64,000 nt of DNA. Source: Chitinophaga agrisoli. GTDB lineage: Bacteria; Bacteroidota; Bacteroidia; Chitinophagales; Chitinophagaceae. Positions within the stretch are counted from its first letter, which is position 1, and each line of letters begins with the position of its first letter. Both the position numbers and the translations under genes were made by a program. Positions 8,745-18,844 of the stretch are shown piece after piece. The notes under the pieces are model-generated. The model was given only the letters and a program-made list of their open reading frames with translations, made no database searches and was not told where the DNA came from. The stretch lies in the NCBI RefSeq assembly GCF_008386695.1, contig NZ_VUOC01000004.1, positions 248,001 through 312,000 on the forward strand. The letters are read 5' to 3'.

Positions 8745-9704
8745 ATGCGTCCTGTAAAAATAGCTACCGCCCAATTCGAGCACCGCAGCGGCGATAAATC
8801 CGCTAACCTGCATACCATCCGCACAATGGCAGCAACAGCCGCAAACGCAGGGGCCGATGTGATCGCTTTTCACGAATGTTCCATTACCGGCTATACCTTT
8901 GCCCGCGATCTGTCTAAAGCACAAATGCTGGACCTGGCGGAGTTCATCCCGCACGGCCCCAGTATACAGGCACTGCAGGCCATCGCCGCGGATACCGGCA
9001 TTACCGTGCTCGCAGGACTATTTGAGAAAGATGCGGATGATAAACTATACAAAGCCTATGTATGCGTAGATAAAAACGGCCTGCTGGCCAAATACCGCAA
9101 ACTGCACCCCTTCATCAACCCGCATTTAACACCGGGCGACGCCTACGTGGTGTTTGAGCTGCATGGCTGGAAATGCGGTATCCTCATTTGTTATGACAAC
9201 AACATCATCGAAAATGTAAGGGCCACTGCCCTGCTGGGCGCAGACATCATTTTTATGCCGCATGTGACCATGTGCACGCCTTCTACCCGGCCAGGCGCTG
9301 GCTTTGTAGACCCACAGCTATGGGAGCGCCGGGAAACAGATCCTACCTCCCTCCGCCTCGAATTCGATGGCATGAAAGGCAGGTCATGGCTCATGAAATG
9401 GCTGCCGGCCCGGGCATATGATAACGGCATTTACGCCATCTTCTCCAATGCAATTGGTATGGATGATGATCAGCTTAAGAATGGCTGCTCCATGATCCTG
9501 GACCCGTTTGGAGATATTGTGGCAGAATGCCGGGCGCTGGGAAATGATATCGCCATCGCCACCTGCACGCCGGAAAAATTAACACAATCTGGCGGTTACC
9601 GCTACCGGAAAGCCCGCCGCCCGGACTTATATGCAGATATCATCGGCCAACCGCACCAGGCGGAACAGAAAGTAGTCTGGATGACTACTGATGATCGATC
9701 TTAG
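8745..9704 (+). CDS. Nitrilase-superfamily carbon-nitrogen hydrolase
   Basis: Cytoplasmic amidase-type enzyme of 319 residues. The Glu-Lys-Cys catalytic triad is visible: Glu44 in [10 protein letters not shown], Lys119 in AKYRKLHPF, Cys149 in [10 protein letters not shown]. Length and motifs match the nitrilase superfamily; the branch could be aliphatic amidase or N-carbamoyl-amine hydrolase, but the substrate cannot be decided from sequence reading. The last 20 bases overlap the 3' end of the convergent CLC gene. Confidence 0.88.
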   Translation: MRPVKIATAQFEHRSGDKSANLHTIRTMAATAANAGADVIAFHECSITGYTFARDLSKAQMLDLAEFIPHGPSIQALQAIAADTGITVLAGLFEKDADDKLYKAYVCVDKNGLLAKYRKLHPFINPHLTPGDAYVVFELHGWKCGILICYDNNIIENVRATALLGADIIFMPHVTMCTPSTRPGAGFVDPQLWERRETDPTSLRLEFDGMKGRSWLMKWLPARAYDNGIYAIFSNAIGMDDDQLKNGCSMILDPFGDIVAECRALGNDIAIATCTPEKLTQSGGYRYRKARRPDLYADIIGQPHQAEQKVVWMTTDDRS

Positions 9705-10983
9705 GGATCTCTAAACGCTGCGATTTATAAATACCGCTATGCCCGCTAAAATAATACGCCGTAAAACATGCCACCGCAAAATACAACGCATTCGTTGACC
9801 CAAACAACTCTATGCCCATCAACGTACAGGCAAGCGGCGTATTGGTAGCGCCGGCAAATACGGCTATAAATCCCAGGCCTGCAAACAAATCCACTGGGGC
9901 GCCCAGCCACACCGCCAGCGTATTGCCCAGCGCCGCGCCTATGAAGAACAGCGGGGTCACCTCTCCCCCCTTAAATCCCATGCCCAGCGTAATAGCGGTG
10001 AACAACAGCTTCCACAACCAGCTCCAGGTATCTGCACCGCCCAGGTGGAAAGCGTTTACAATGCTTACGCCATGAGGATACTGACTATCCACGCCCAGGC
10101 CCAGGTAATCGCGGGTGCCCAGCGCATAGGTAAAGGCAATAACGATACAACCGCCTGCTACCGGTATCAGGTACGCGGGTTTTATCCAAAGCTGCGCATA
10201 ACGCTTAATAAGATGCATGGTATGGGCAAACGCAAAACTCGCCAGCCCAAAAGCTATCCCCGCCAGGATCACTTTGGGCAGCAGCTCCGGGTGCAGGTTC
10301 ATATGCAGGAAAGATAACCAGGGCGCGCCGCTGCCATAAGGGAAATTGATAACATAATGCGTATGGGTAATACCCCAGGCGCTGCATACCGCGTTGGAAA
10401 ACACGGCTGCCATCAGGCAGGGCAGCAGCGCATCATACCGGATAACGCCTATCGCCAGCACTTCCAGCGCAAACACCGTCCCGGCCAGCGGAGTGCCAAA
10501 CACTGCCCCAAAACCGCCGGCTATACCCGTCATCAGCAATATGCGGAGGTCCTTATCCGTTAGCTTTAACCAGCGCGCCACCATATGCGCCATACTGCCC
10601 CCTATCTGTACCGCCGTGCCTTCCCGTCCGGCAGAGCCGCCAAACAGATGCGTGATCACCGTGGTGATCAGCACCAGCGGCGCCATACGCGCCGGTATAC
10701 CGCCGCCGGGCTGGTGGATCTCGTCCATGATCAGGTTATTGCCCGCCTCCGCGTTTTTGCCCAGCTTTTTATACAGCCAGTAAATACCCAAACCGGCCAG
10801 CGGCAGCAACCACAACAGCCAGCCATTACGCCAGCGCAGATGCGTGGCCTGCTCCAGCAGCCAAAGGAATAACGCCACTAGCGTGCCCGTGATCAGGGAT
10901 ACCGGTATAACAAGTAAGGTCCAGCGGATTAAATGATAAGCGATGGCAAATTGTTCTACGGAAGTTCTCAGTTTTTTGATCAT
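9685..10983 (-). CDS. CLC-type fluoride/proton antiporter (CLC-F) candidate
   Basis: Inner-membrane CLC protein of 432 residues with about ten or more hydrophobic helices. The gating glutamate is present in [12 protein letters not shown] (Glu121), and a second CLC signature occurs as [18 protein letters not shown]. The usual chloride-binding GSGIP sequence is replaced by GNNLI at residues 81-85, so Asn82 stands where chloride-type CLCs carry Ser. From memory, replacement of that Ser and a GREGT/GREGV motif mark the CLC-F branch, which exports fluoride in exchange for protons. The fluoride riboswitch in its leader makes this reading strong. The 3' end overlaps the amidase gene by 20 bases. Confidence 0.88.
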   Translation of the reverse strand: MIKKLRTSVEQFAIAYHLIRWTLLVIPVSLITGTLVALFLWLLEQATHLRWRNGWLLWLLPLAGLGIYWLYKKLGKNAEAGNNLIMDEIHQPGGGIPARMAPLVLITTVITHLFGGSAGREGTAVQIGGSMAHMVARWLKLTDKDLRILLMTGIAGGFGAVFGTPLAGTVFALEVLAIGVIRYDALLPCLMAAVFSNAVCSAWGITHTHYVINFPYGSGAPWLSFLHMNLHPELLPKVILAGIAFGLASFAFAHTMHLIKRYAQLWIKPAYLIPVAGGCIVIAFTYALGTRDYLGLGVDSQYPHGVSIVNAFHLGGADTWSWLWKLLFTAITLGMGFKGGEVTPLFFIGAALGNTLAVWLGAPVDLFAGLGFIAVFAGATNTPLACTLMGIELFGSTNALYFAVACFTAYYFSGHSGIYKSQRLEIPKIDHQ

Positions 10984-11039
10984 AGTCCTACAAATGTTTT
11001 TTGCAGAGCACTGGGAAATGCTCCATTACTATTTGTAGG
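10984..11039 (-). promoter_or_regulatory. Expression platform of the fluoride riboswitch (RBS-masking helix)
   Basis: CCTACAAAT, at the 3' edge of the aptamer (11039-11031 on the minus strand), is the exact complement of ATTTGTAGG (10995-10987), which lies just before the start codon and contains the AGGA ribosome binding site. Pairing of these nine bases would hide the RBS. When fluoride holds GCCTAC inside the aptamer pseudoknot, the RBS would be free. A small GAGCA/TGCTC hairpin lies between the two arms. No U-tract follows, so control is probably translational. Confidence 0.75.
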
Positions 11040-11096
11040 CGCCATCAGTACCCGTGTTATTGGGACGGTTCTTGTGCAGGAAGACACCATTTCCTG
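11035..11096 (-). promoter_or_regulatory. Fluoride riboswitch aptamer (crcB motif)
   Basis: Read on the minus strand, the leader shows all conserved parts in order: a CAGGAA/TTCCTG first stem, loop ATGGTGTC, then AACCG, a CCC/GGG second stem, CTGATG, and GCGCCTAC. The loop GGTGTC can pair with the 3' GGCGCC (with two wobbles), the pseudoknot of this RNA. The order AACCG...CTGATG...GCCTAC is the same as in the well-known fluoride aptamer of Pseudomonas syringae. It starts about where transcription from the promoter at 11109-11139 should begin. Confidence 0.9.
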
Positions 11097-11108
11097 GTTT
11101 TGATGGAA

Positions 11109-11139
11109 CAAATGTAGAAATAAATAATAAAAACTGCAA
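11109..11139 (-). promoter_or_regulatory. Promoter of the riboswitch-CLC transcript
   Basis: The minus strand reads TTG, a 20-nt spacer, then TACATTTG, an exact match to the Bacteroidota -33 (TTG) and -7 (TAnnTTTG) elements. The predicted transcript start falls a few bases before the riboswitch aptamer. Confidence 0.65.
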
Positions 11140-11215
11140 CACACGATAGCATGTCATATAACTGTCTTTTAAAATAACTTAATCTTTCATGTTTCATTAT
11201 ACTGTTGCTAACTTT

Positions 11216-11223
11216 TACATTTG
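11216..11223 (+). promoter_or_regulatory. Putative -7 promoter element of the toxin-complex genes
   Basis: TACATTTG matches TAnnTTTG and lies 23 bases before the toxin ATG. The 13-mer TACATTTGTTCCA here is the exact inverted copy of the one at 11104-11116 that serves the divergent CLC gene. The -33 element is weak, so strength or regulation is uncertain. Confidence 0.45.
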
Positions 11224-11246
11224 TTCCACCCTAAACGTTATTATCC

Positions 11247-14200
11247 ATGACAAGCAAAGTTGATTCGTCCCGCATCGCTGCGCCCAAGGTTACCATGCCT
11301 GCCGGCGGAGGAGCGCTGCGGGGGATCAGTGAGCCGTTCAAAGCGCAGGCATTCACCGGCTCCGGCGCATTTTCTATCCCTTTTCCGTTACCGGATGCAA
11401 GAGGTTTTTCGCCAACCATCAATTTAACATACAGCTCCGGCGCCGGCAATGGCTTGTTTGGCCTCGGTTTCTCCCTCAGCTTTGATTCAGTGGTGCGCAA
11501 AACAAGCACCGGCATACCGCATTACGATCATACAGATGTATTTATACTGGGCAGCGCGGGCGATCTGCTCGAAAAATATGATCACACAGAAAATGGCTGG
11601 GTAAGATCCGCTTATACATATACAGATAGTGATACCACCTGGAATATCACCGCCTGGCGCCCCCGTCTGGAAGCCGCATTTGCCATCATCGAGCATTGGG
11701 TAGATGCAGCTACCTTATTAAGCCATTGGAAAGTGGTCACGGCTGATAATAAGACCAGCTTATACGGTATCTCCAGTAACGGCCGCATCTACGATCCGCA
11801 GCGCCCGCAGCAGATATTTGAATGGCTGATAGAATGCAGTTATGATGCCTATGGCAATAAGATCCTGTATAATTACAAACCAGGCGATACCACCGGCATT
11901 CCGGGTACCAGCTATAACACGGGCAGGGATTTCAGCTCCCAGCGTTATCCGGACACGATCCGGTATGGTAACTATACCACGCAGGAGGATGATACCACCC
12001 AGGAACATTTTGCTTTCGAACTGATCTTTGACTACGGCCAGCTCAATAAAGATGATCCGGATGCGCCGCCCTCCGCATGGACAGCCCGCCCGGACCCGTT
12101 CAGCACCTATAAAAGCGGTTTCGAGATCCGCACCGCCAGGCTTTGTCAGGGTATTTATCTCCGGCATCATTTTACCCTCGAAAATGAGGGACAGCCTTTC
12201 ACCACCACCGCATTGCTGCCTGAATATGATCTTTCCGGTCTCTCCGGTTTTGCTATGATCAAACAGGTCATCAACCGCGGGTATAAGACCCGGCCCGGAC
12301 AACCCCTGTGGATCGCAGATACGCCGCCAACCGTGTTAAGCTACCAGGACTTCACGCCCCTGGCCGCTGCCTGGCAATTGCTGGAGGCAGATGCGCCAGG
12401 ATACCTGGATGCAAATGGTTTTATCCCGGTAGACCTGGAAGGCATCGGTATGGATGGCCTGTTATACAGCACCCCCGCATTTACCGCTTACCTGGCGCCA
12501 TTGGGCAACGGCAAATATGCGCCCATGCGGGTATTACAAGACTTTCCCGTGTTCCGTGATCTGCAGACCGCACCGGTGAGCCTTACCTCCCTGGAGGGCA
12601 ACAGTGTACTGGACCTGGTAGTGAACAATGGCGGGATCAATGGCTATTTTGAAAACGGCGGACTAAACGATTGGTTGCCCTTCCGGCCTTTTAACAGCTT
12701 CCCGGTGGAATACCTGTCCCCGGAAAAGGAAACAACAGACCTGAGTGGCGCCGGCCGGCACGATCTGTTATTTGCAGACAACCGCCAGTTAAAATTTTAC
12801 CCATCCTACGGCAAAGCAGGTTTTGGAGCAGCAGCGGTAGCATATACGCCCGCCCGCTTTCCGCCAACAGGGCCTGCCGGCCAGGAGCAACTAACCGGCT
12901 TTGCAGATTTCCTGGGCGATGGTTTATCTCATCGTTTCCGGCTTTGTAACGGCAGCCTCACCGTGTGGCCCTGCCTGGGACACGGCCATTTTGGCGATGC
13001 CATTACACTGGCCAATGCCCCCTTGATAGACGGCCTGTTTGATGCGGCCCGCCTCTTCCTCATCGATGCGGACGGCAGCGGGGCCACAGACATTGTATAT
13101 TGTTACCCGGGTTATGCCCGCATATGGTTTAACCAGAACGGCAACGCCTTCAGCGATCCGGTGGATCTCCCCTTCCCCGCCAGCTATTCCAATATTACAT
13201 CCATCACCGCGGGCGATGTATCCGGTTACGGTACTGCCTCGTTGATCTTTACCACTGCAGATCCGGAGCTCAAACATTTTTACTACGATTTCAGCAATAA
13301 AAAGAAACCTTACCTACTGCAATCCGTTGATAACGGTACCGGCGGTTTATCTGCGCTAACATATACCACCTCCGTCCTTGAACTGCTGCGCGACAAACAG
13401 GCAGGATACCACTGGGCCACGCGTTTACCCATGCCCGTTAGTGTGGTGTCTGAAACCACCGCTACAGACCAGCTCACCGGCGCCATATACACGCAGCGGT
13501 TCAGGTACCATGATGGCTATTTCGATCCGGTAGAGCGTGAGTTCCGCGGATTTGGTTTTGTGGAAACATGGGATACGGATACCTTCGCCTCCTTCCAGGC
13601 CGCAGCAGCCACAGATGCAAAACGGGCCCGCTTACTGGAAGAACAGCTATGGGCGCCGCCTGTATACACGCGTACCTGGTTCATTACCGGCGCTTATGAA
13701 CAAACGCCGGAGATCTGCGCGCAATACCAAACCCAGTTCTATAAAGGAGATACCCAACAATGGACTATCCCCGCATTTGAGCTGGATGCGCCGCTTCATC
13801 AACAAGACGCCGCTGCCATACGGCAGGCTTACGCGGCCATGGCAGGAACGCCTGTACGTACAGAGGTCTATGCAGACGATGATACTGCGCTGGCGCATGA
13901 ACCATATACGGTATCCATGTCAACCCTGCTCGTTAGCCTGGTGCAACCCCGCATCAATAGCCGCTATTGCAGCCTGATGACAACAACAGTCAATGCGTTA
14001 AACTACACCTATGACCGTAACCCGGCAGACCCGCTCATCGGGCAGCATCTCACCCTCGCTACAGATCAGTACGGGAACCCATTACTGAGCACAGATATCA
14101 GCTTTCCCCGCCGGAATGTGCCAGGCGCTATTATTTACCCGGAACAACAACAATGGCGCATCCTCATCAGTGATGCTGCTTATATCAATACCATCAGTAC

Positions 14201-17200
14201 AACCGGTTATCCTGCGGATACCTGGCAGCATATTGGCCTCAACTGGCAAACCCGCACATACGAAACAGGCGGTATCACCACGCCGGACAATGCGCCATTT
14301 ACAAGGGCAGATCTGCTGCAACAGGTCCTCGCCGCCCTGCAAAACCCGGTTGTACCCACAGCCGCCCCTCCCCTGCAGCCATGGTCCCGCTTACTCAGCT
14401 GGGATCGTAGCGTGTACTGGAATAATGATGGCACAACAACGCTAGCTTATGGCGAAACAAATGCGCTATCCCTCCTGCATCATCAAGAAACTGCTGCCCT
14501 CAGCCCGGATCAGGTAACCCGCTCCTTCGGAGATAAGGTCGGTAACACCATCCTGGCCAATGACTGCGGCTACGTATTCGAAGACGGTTATTGGTGGAAC
14601 TATGGCCTCATGCAATCTTATAACTGGAGCAGCCGGCAGTTTTACCAGCCATCCGTCACCAGGCCTGCTATCGCCACCATCTACACGCAGGAAGTATTGG
14701 ATGACAGCGGCTTTAATGGTAACACCACCGTTAGCTACGATCCTTATTACCTGTCCGTTATCCAAACAGCGGAATTCATTACCGCTGAAATAACGGTGAG
14801 CACATATTTCCAGTATGACTACCACGTCATGCAGCCCTGGCGCAATATAGACGCCAATCAAACGGTGTCAGAACTGTTGTACGACCCGCTGGGCCAGGTG
14901 ATCGTATCTACCGTATACGGTGAAATAAACGGCCAAAAAGCCGGCGACCTCCCACTGGACCAATACGTACTGCAACCAAACGCCACATTTAACGATATAA
15001 TAGCCAACCCGGCCAAATACCTGCAGGGCGCCACCATCTTTTACTATTATGATCTCGCTGCCTGGCTACTGCGCAATCAGCCGGTAAACGCTATCAGCCT
15101 CACACGCAACCTGCATGTGCAGGCGCTCGGACTAACAGGCAACGAGCCCCTTATACCCATCAGCATCGCCTACAGCAATGGCCTGGGCGGGCTAATGCAA
15201 TCCAAAGACAAAACAACACCCGGCACAGCGCCCGGTGACCGCTGGCTGGTAAGCGGTTATACAGTCTATAACAATAAGGGCATGCCAGTGGAGCAATACG
15301 AGCCCTATTTTAGCGATACACCAGATTTTGAAGACCAGCAGGAGATCATTGACCAGGAACTGATTCCGCCGCCCACGGTCACCTTTTACGATCCCATGGA
15401 CCGTGTGATCCGCCTCAACTCTCCCAAAGGTTTTTTCTCAAAAACAGTATACGGATCCTGGGAAACAAACGCCTGGGATTTCAACGATACCATGCCGGAT
15501 TCCACGTATTACCAGTGGTTCCTGGCCAACTATCCCCAGGATCCTGCGCCCTGGCAGGTGGCTGAATTAAACGCCCTTAACGCCGCCCTGCCCTGTTATA
15601 ATACGCCGGAAACATCCGTGCTGGACAACCAGGGCAACACCATCCGCACCATTACCCGCAACCTGGGCGCTATAACATCTACGGCTATCCCGGAATCCGT
15701 AGCCGCCCCCATGACGCAGCAGGATACCTGGAATGCATTGCTGAATGCCGGTTACCTGGCTAAAAAACAAACGGAGGATACCGCCGCCTGGGTAACGCCG
15801 GCATTCCAGCCCTACCAGCCAGGGTTTCACCAGCATTTCTTAACGCAATTCCCGGATAACGGCGCCCGTCTCGAAGATTATCTAACCCAAACCTGTTTAA
15901 CAGCTATGGCCGTATATGATCTCCAGGGACAACAGCTCTCCAATACAGATCCGCGCCTCTTCCTGGCCATGGTACGGGAAAACACGCCCTATTTTAACTT
16001 CCGCAGCGAATACGCCATGGACGGACAAGTGCTGCAATCAGACAGCGCAGACGCAGGCCTGCGCTGGTCCCTGCAGAATATAGCCGGCAATGCGGCCGTC
16101 TCCTGGGACAGCCGCGGGTTCGTTTCCCAAAATAAATATGATAACCTGCAGCGCCCCCTGGGTATGTATGTAAGCGGTGGCGATCAGTCAACGCCGTTAG
16201 CCAACTGGGTACAGCGTATGGTGTATGGAGAAACGGCCCCCAACGCGGCCGGCCTTAACCTGGTGGGAAAACCCTGGAAAGAGTATGACGATGCCGGCCT
16301 CACAGTGATCAACAGCTATGGCCTGGCTGGTAAGCCGCTACAGGTAAACACATACCTCCGCCCTGATTATAAAACAACCGCTAACTGGACAGCCCAGGCG
16401 CAACAGGATATCATAAACGAGCCTGTATTTACCCGCAGCACCGCCTGCAACGTAACCGGACAGGTAATCTGGGAAACGCAGCCCGATGGCAGCCAGCTGG
16501 CATATGAATACAACATCAACAGCGCTTTGCAGGCCAGCAAGCAAAAAATTGCCAACCCTGCCGTCACCGCAGATCCGCAATGGCAAACCGTGATCAGCAA
16601 TATTGAATATAACGCCGCAGGCCAACGCCTCTCTGCTATCAACGGTAACGGGGTCATTACCCGGCACGCCTATGATCCGCTCACACAACTGCTCCGGCGT
16701 ACATATGCCACCAGCAATATAACCGGGCAACCGGAAGTGTTGCAGGATGTTGGCTATACCTACGATCCGGTGGGGCATACCATCACCGCTACCAATAACA
16801 ATGCGGAGACCGTATTCAACAACAACCAGCAAATAGACCCGGTCAGCACCTACACCTATGACCCGCTGTACCGGATCATCAGCGCAACAGGACGTACCCT
16901 GCCGGGGCTCAGGCAAAATACAACAGGTAGTACCACTGATCTGCAAAACCTGGAAAACTATACCCAGCTATTCGCGTATGATCTTGGCAATAACCTGGTC
17001 TTAAAACGCCAGGTAGCAACCAGCGCCAGCTGGAGCCAGGTAATGACCATCGCCGCCGGCAGCAACCGGCTCAACACCATGTACGCCGGCAACGCGGCCA
17101 GCCAGCCCTCATTCACCTATGATGCAAACGGCAACATGCTGGTACTACAGCCCGGCAGTACAGCGCAGATCAGCTGGAATTACGCCAATTACATGGCTGC

Positions 17201-18794
17201 CGTGGTAAACATCTCCCGTAATGTAACCAACCCGCAAACAGGCGAAAACATGGCCCTGGATGATGCGGAATATTACCAGTACGATATCAATGGGAACCGC
17301 GTAAGGAAAATAACAGAACAGATGGCCAACGGCGGCACACAAATTTTATACACAGAAAAGATCTACCTGGGCAGCTACCAACGGCAACGCAGCTGGACCG
17401 CCCCGGTAAATACAACTACCAGCACACCCATTACGCCGGATTCGGAAAAACACACGCTGGTAGTAAATGATGGAGACGCCGCTGTGCTCATCACACATCT
17501 CTGGACCATCCCCCCGCCCATACAAACAGTAATCGCCGCGGGCGATGTGTGCTACCGCTACCAGCTCTGCGATCCCCTCAATTCCGTCAGGATCGAAGTG
17601 AACGAGGCCGCCGGTCTGTTCACTTATGAAGAGTATTACGTGTACGGTGGAACGGCCTACATGCTAAGCAGGAACCAGCTGGATGCAGATACCAAGGAAC
17701 TGCGCTTCTGCGGAAAAGAACGGGACAATACAACAGGCTTATACTATTACGGCGCGCGGTATTACGCGGACTGGCTGGCGCGCTGGATGTCCCCGGACCC
17801 GGCAGGCCCCGTAGACGGGTTTAATTTATACGAGTATGCTGGCGGCAACCCGGTGAATTATAACGATCCCACGGGCATGAACAGAACCCGTGTTCAGCCG
17901 CCCCGTGCGGTCAAAACGCAGTTAAAGAATGTGGCCAGAACTGCTGCAAAAAGCGGTAAAGGCAGAAAAGCGCCAAAAGCAGCCAAACTGACCTTAGGCC
18001 GCGCTCCTAAAGCCAACAGGAAGAAAGTGGTGAGGAAGGTGGTAACCAATCAGTCTCAGCTTACCGGCAACGCAAAAAAAGAACGTACAAAGCCCTATCC
18101 GTCAGAAGCAGATCCGCTCACAGCAGCGGCTAATAAAAGGTATGTCACTTCTACGAGCAGCGGCGTTATTGCCCTGCTAAAAGTAAACGGGCTGGCCATA
18201 CAGGCCGGCGAAAACGGAAGGGCGGCAGAACACCTGGATTTTTATAACATCGGCACCAGCAACCAGCGGGGTACTAAAGATAACCCGCATGCGGAAGACT
18301 GGGCTACATCCTCCCTGCAGAATAATGCCGGCAGTTACGGCAAGCCGTTCACAACCTTCCTTAAAGACATCGGCGTGCCCAATAGCAGCAACAATACTGC
18401 CCAGGGTGGTAAAAACGTATTCAGCCTCCGTATCAACTATTCCCCCTGCCTGGGATGTGTAAATACCATTAAGAATTTTAAAGATGATATGGAACAGGAA
18501 TTAGGGGAGTCCATCGTCTTACGGGTAAAATTCCTGCGGCCATATGATCTTCCGGTTACGCTTCAGGACGCCTCCAAAGACAAATTCCAGAATTTTAAAA
18601 GCTCCGTGGAGGAACTGGAAGCCGCCGGTATTCCGGTAAGGATCCAGACAAAACAATCCGCCCAGAAAATGGCGCCCACGGAAGACCTCACCAGCCAGGG
18701 TGATTTTGGAACAGGGACCATCAGCAGGCTGGATCCGGTTTTATATAAACGCCTCATGCAGGACTGGAAAACAAAAGGAGTCAATAGGACATAA
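11247..18794 (+). CDS. Toxin complex TcB-TcC fusion with C-terminal deaminase-like payload
   Basis: This 2515-residue protein joins the TcB and TcC parts of an insecticidal-type toxin complex. Domains in order: SpvB-like region (about 25-330, with LTYSSGAGNGLFGLGFSLSF); FG-GAP/ITDG-like repeats to about 660 (DADGSGATDIVYC); TcdB middle N and C regions (about 670-1010); a long YD/RHS shell to about 2210, ending in RFCGKERDNTTGLYYYGARY. The two self-cleavage aspartates sit in DPAG and DPTG about 19 residues apart, predicting cleavage near Met2211. The remaining 304 residues are the toxin: a very Lys/Arg-rich linker, then HAE (2348-2350) and SPCLGC (Cys2401, Cys2404), the zinc site of a cytidine-deaminase fold. 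By TcB/TcC precedent the shell would encapsulate the payload and load it on TcA. No signal peptide is seen. Confidence 0.92.
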   Translation: MTSKVDSSRIAAPKVTMPAGGGALRGISEPFKAQAFTGSGAFSIPFPLPDARGFSPTINLTYSSGAGNGLFGLGFSLSFDSVVRKTSTGIPHYDHTDVFILGSAGDLLEKYDHTENGWVRSAYTYTDSDTTWNITAWRPRLEAAFAIIEHWVDAATLLSHWKVVTADNKTSLYGISSNGRIYDPQRPQQIFEWLIECSYDAYGNKILYNYKPGDTTGIPGTSYNTGRDFSSQRYPDTIRYGNYTTQEDDTTQEHFAFELIFDYGQLNKDDPDAPPSAWTARPDPFSTYKSGFEIRTARLCQGIYLRHHFTLENEGQPFTTTALLPEYDLSGLSGFAMIKQVINRGYKTRPGQPLWIADTPPTVLSYQDFTPLAAAWQLLEADAPGYLDANGFIPVDLEGIGMDGLLYSTPAFTAYLAPLGNGKYAPMRVLQDFPVFRDLQTAPVSLTSLEGNSVLDLVVNNGGINGYFENGGLNDWLPFRPFNSFPVEYLSPEKETTDLSGAGRHDLLFADNRQLKFYPSYGKAGFGAAAVAYTPARFPPTGPAGQEQLTGFADFLGDGLSHRFRLCNGSLTVWPCLGHGHFGDAITLANAPLIDGLFDAARLFLIDADGSGATDIVYCYPGYARIWFNQNGNAFSDPVDLPFPASYSNITSITAGDVSGYGTASLIFTTADPELKHFYYDFSNKKKPYLLQSVDNGTGGLSALTYTTSVLELLRDKQAGYHWATRLPMPVSVVSETTATDQLTGAIYTQRFRYHDGYFDPVEREFRGFGFVETWDTDTFASFQAAAATDAKRARLLEEQLWAPPVYTRTWFITGAYEQTPEICAQYQTQFYKGDTQQWTIPAFELDAPLHQQDAAAIRQAYAAMAGTPVRTEVYADDDTALAHEPYTVSMSTLLVSLVQPRINSRYCSLMTTTVNALNYTYDRNPADPLIGQHLTLATDQYGNPLLSTDISFPRRNVPGAIIYPEQQQWRILISDAAYINTISTTGYPADTWQHIGLNWQTRTYETGGITTPDNAPFTRADLLQQVLAALQNPVVPTAAPPLQPWSRLLSWDRSVYWNNDGTTTLAYGETNALSLLHHQETAALSPDQVTRSFGDKVGNTILANDCGYVFEDGYWWNYGLMQSYNWSSRQFYQPSVTRPAIATIYTQEVLDDSGFNGNTTVSYDPYYLSVIQTAEFITAEITVSTYFQYDYHVMQPWRNIDANQTVSELLYDPLGQVIVSTVYGEINGQKAGDLPLDQYVLQPNATFNDIIANPAKYLQGATIFYYYDLAAWLLRNQPVNAISLTRNLHVQALGLTGNEPLIPISIAYSNGLGGLMQSKDKTTPGTAPGDRWLVSGYTVYNNKGMPVEQYEPYFSDTPDFEDQQEIIDQELIPPPTVTFYDPMDRVIRLNSPKGFFSKTVYGSWETNAWDFNDTMPDSTYYQWFLANYPQDPAPWQVAELNALNAALPCYNTPETSVLDNQGNTIRTITRNLGAITSTAIPESVAAPMTQQDTWNALLNAGYLAKKQTEDTAAWVTPAFQPYQPGFHQHFLTQFPDNGARLEDYLTQTCLTAMAVYDLQGQQLSNTDPRLFLAMVRENTPYFNFRSEYAMDGQVLQSDSADAGLRWSLQNIAGNAAVSWDSRGFVSQNKYDNLQRPLGMYVSGGDQSTPLANWVQRMVYGETAPNAAGLNLVGKPWKEYDDAGLTVINSYGLAGKPLQVNTYLRPDYKTTANWTAQAQQDIINEPVFTRSTACNVTGQVIWETQPDGSQLAYEYNINSALQASKQKIANPAVTADPQWQTVISNIEYNAAGQRLSAINGNGVITRHAYDPLTQLLRRTYATSNITGQPEVLQDVGYTYDPVGHTITATNNNAETVFNNNQQIDPVSTYTYDPLYRIISATGRTLPGLRQNTTGSTTDLQNLENYTQLFAYDLGNNLVLKRQVATSASWSQVMTIAAGSNRLNTMYAGNAASQPSFTYDANGNMLVLQPGSTAQISWNYANYMAAVVNISRNVTNPQTGENMALDDAEYYQYDINGNRVRKITEQMANGGTQILYTEKIYLGSYQRQRSWTAPVNTTTSTPITPDSEKHTLVVNDGDAAVLITHLWTIPPPIQTVIAAGDVCYRYQLCDPLNSVRIEVNEAAGLFTYEEYYVYGGTAYMLSRNQLDADTKELRFCGKERDNTTGLYYYGARYYADWLARWMSPDPAGPVDGFNLYEYAGGNPVNYNDPTGMNRTRVQPPRAVKTQLKNVARTAAKSGKGRKAPKAAKLTLGRAPKANRKKVVRKVVTNQSQLTGNAKKERTKPYPSEADPLTAAANKRYVTSTSSGVIALLKVNGLAIQAGENGRAAEHLDFYNIGTSNQRGTKDNPHAEDWATSSLQNNAGSYGKPFTTFLKDIGVPNSSNNTAQGGKNVFSLRINYSPCLGCVNTIKNFKDDMEQELGESIVLRVKFLRPYDLPVTLQDASKDKFQNFKSSVEELEAAGIPVRIQTKQSAQKMAPTEDLTSQGDFGTGTISRLDPVLYKRLMQDWKTKGVNRT

Positions 18795-18844
18795 AAAACA
18801 GCCACCGTATATAACAAGCACTTATCACCCGGAAAAATATTCAT

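Noticed and set aside
18111-18794. TcC payload as ADP-ribosyltransferase, the common TccC type
   Set aside because: No R-S-E type ADP-ribosyltransferase motifs were seen, whereas the HAE and PCxxC zinc motifs fit a deaminase.
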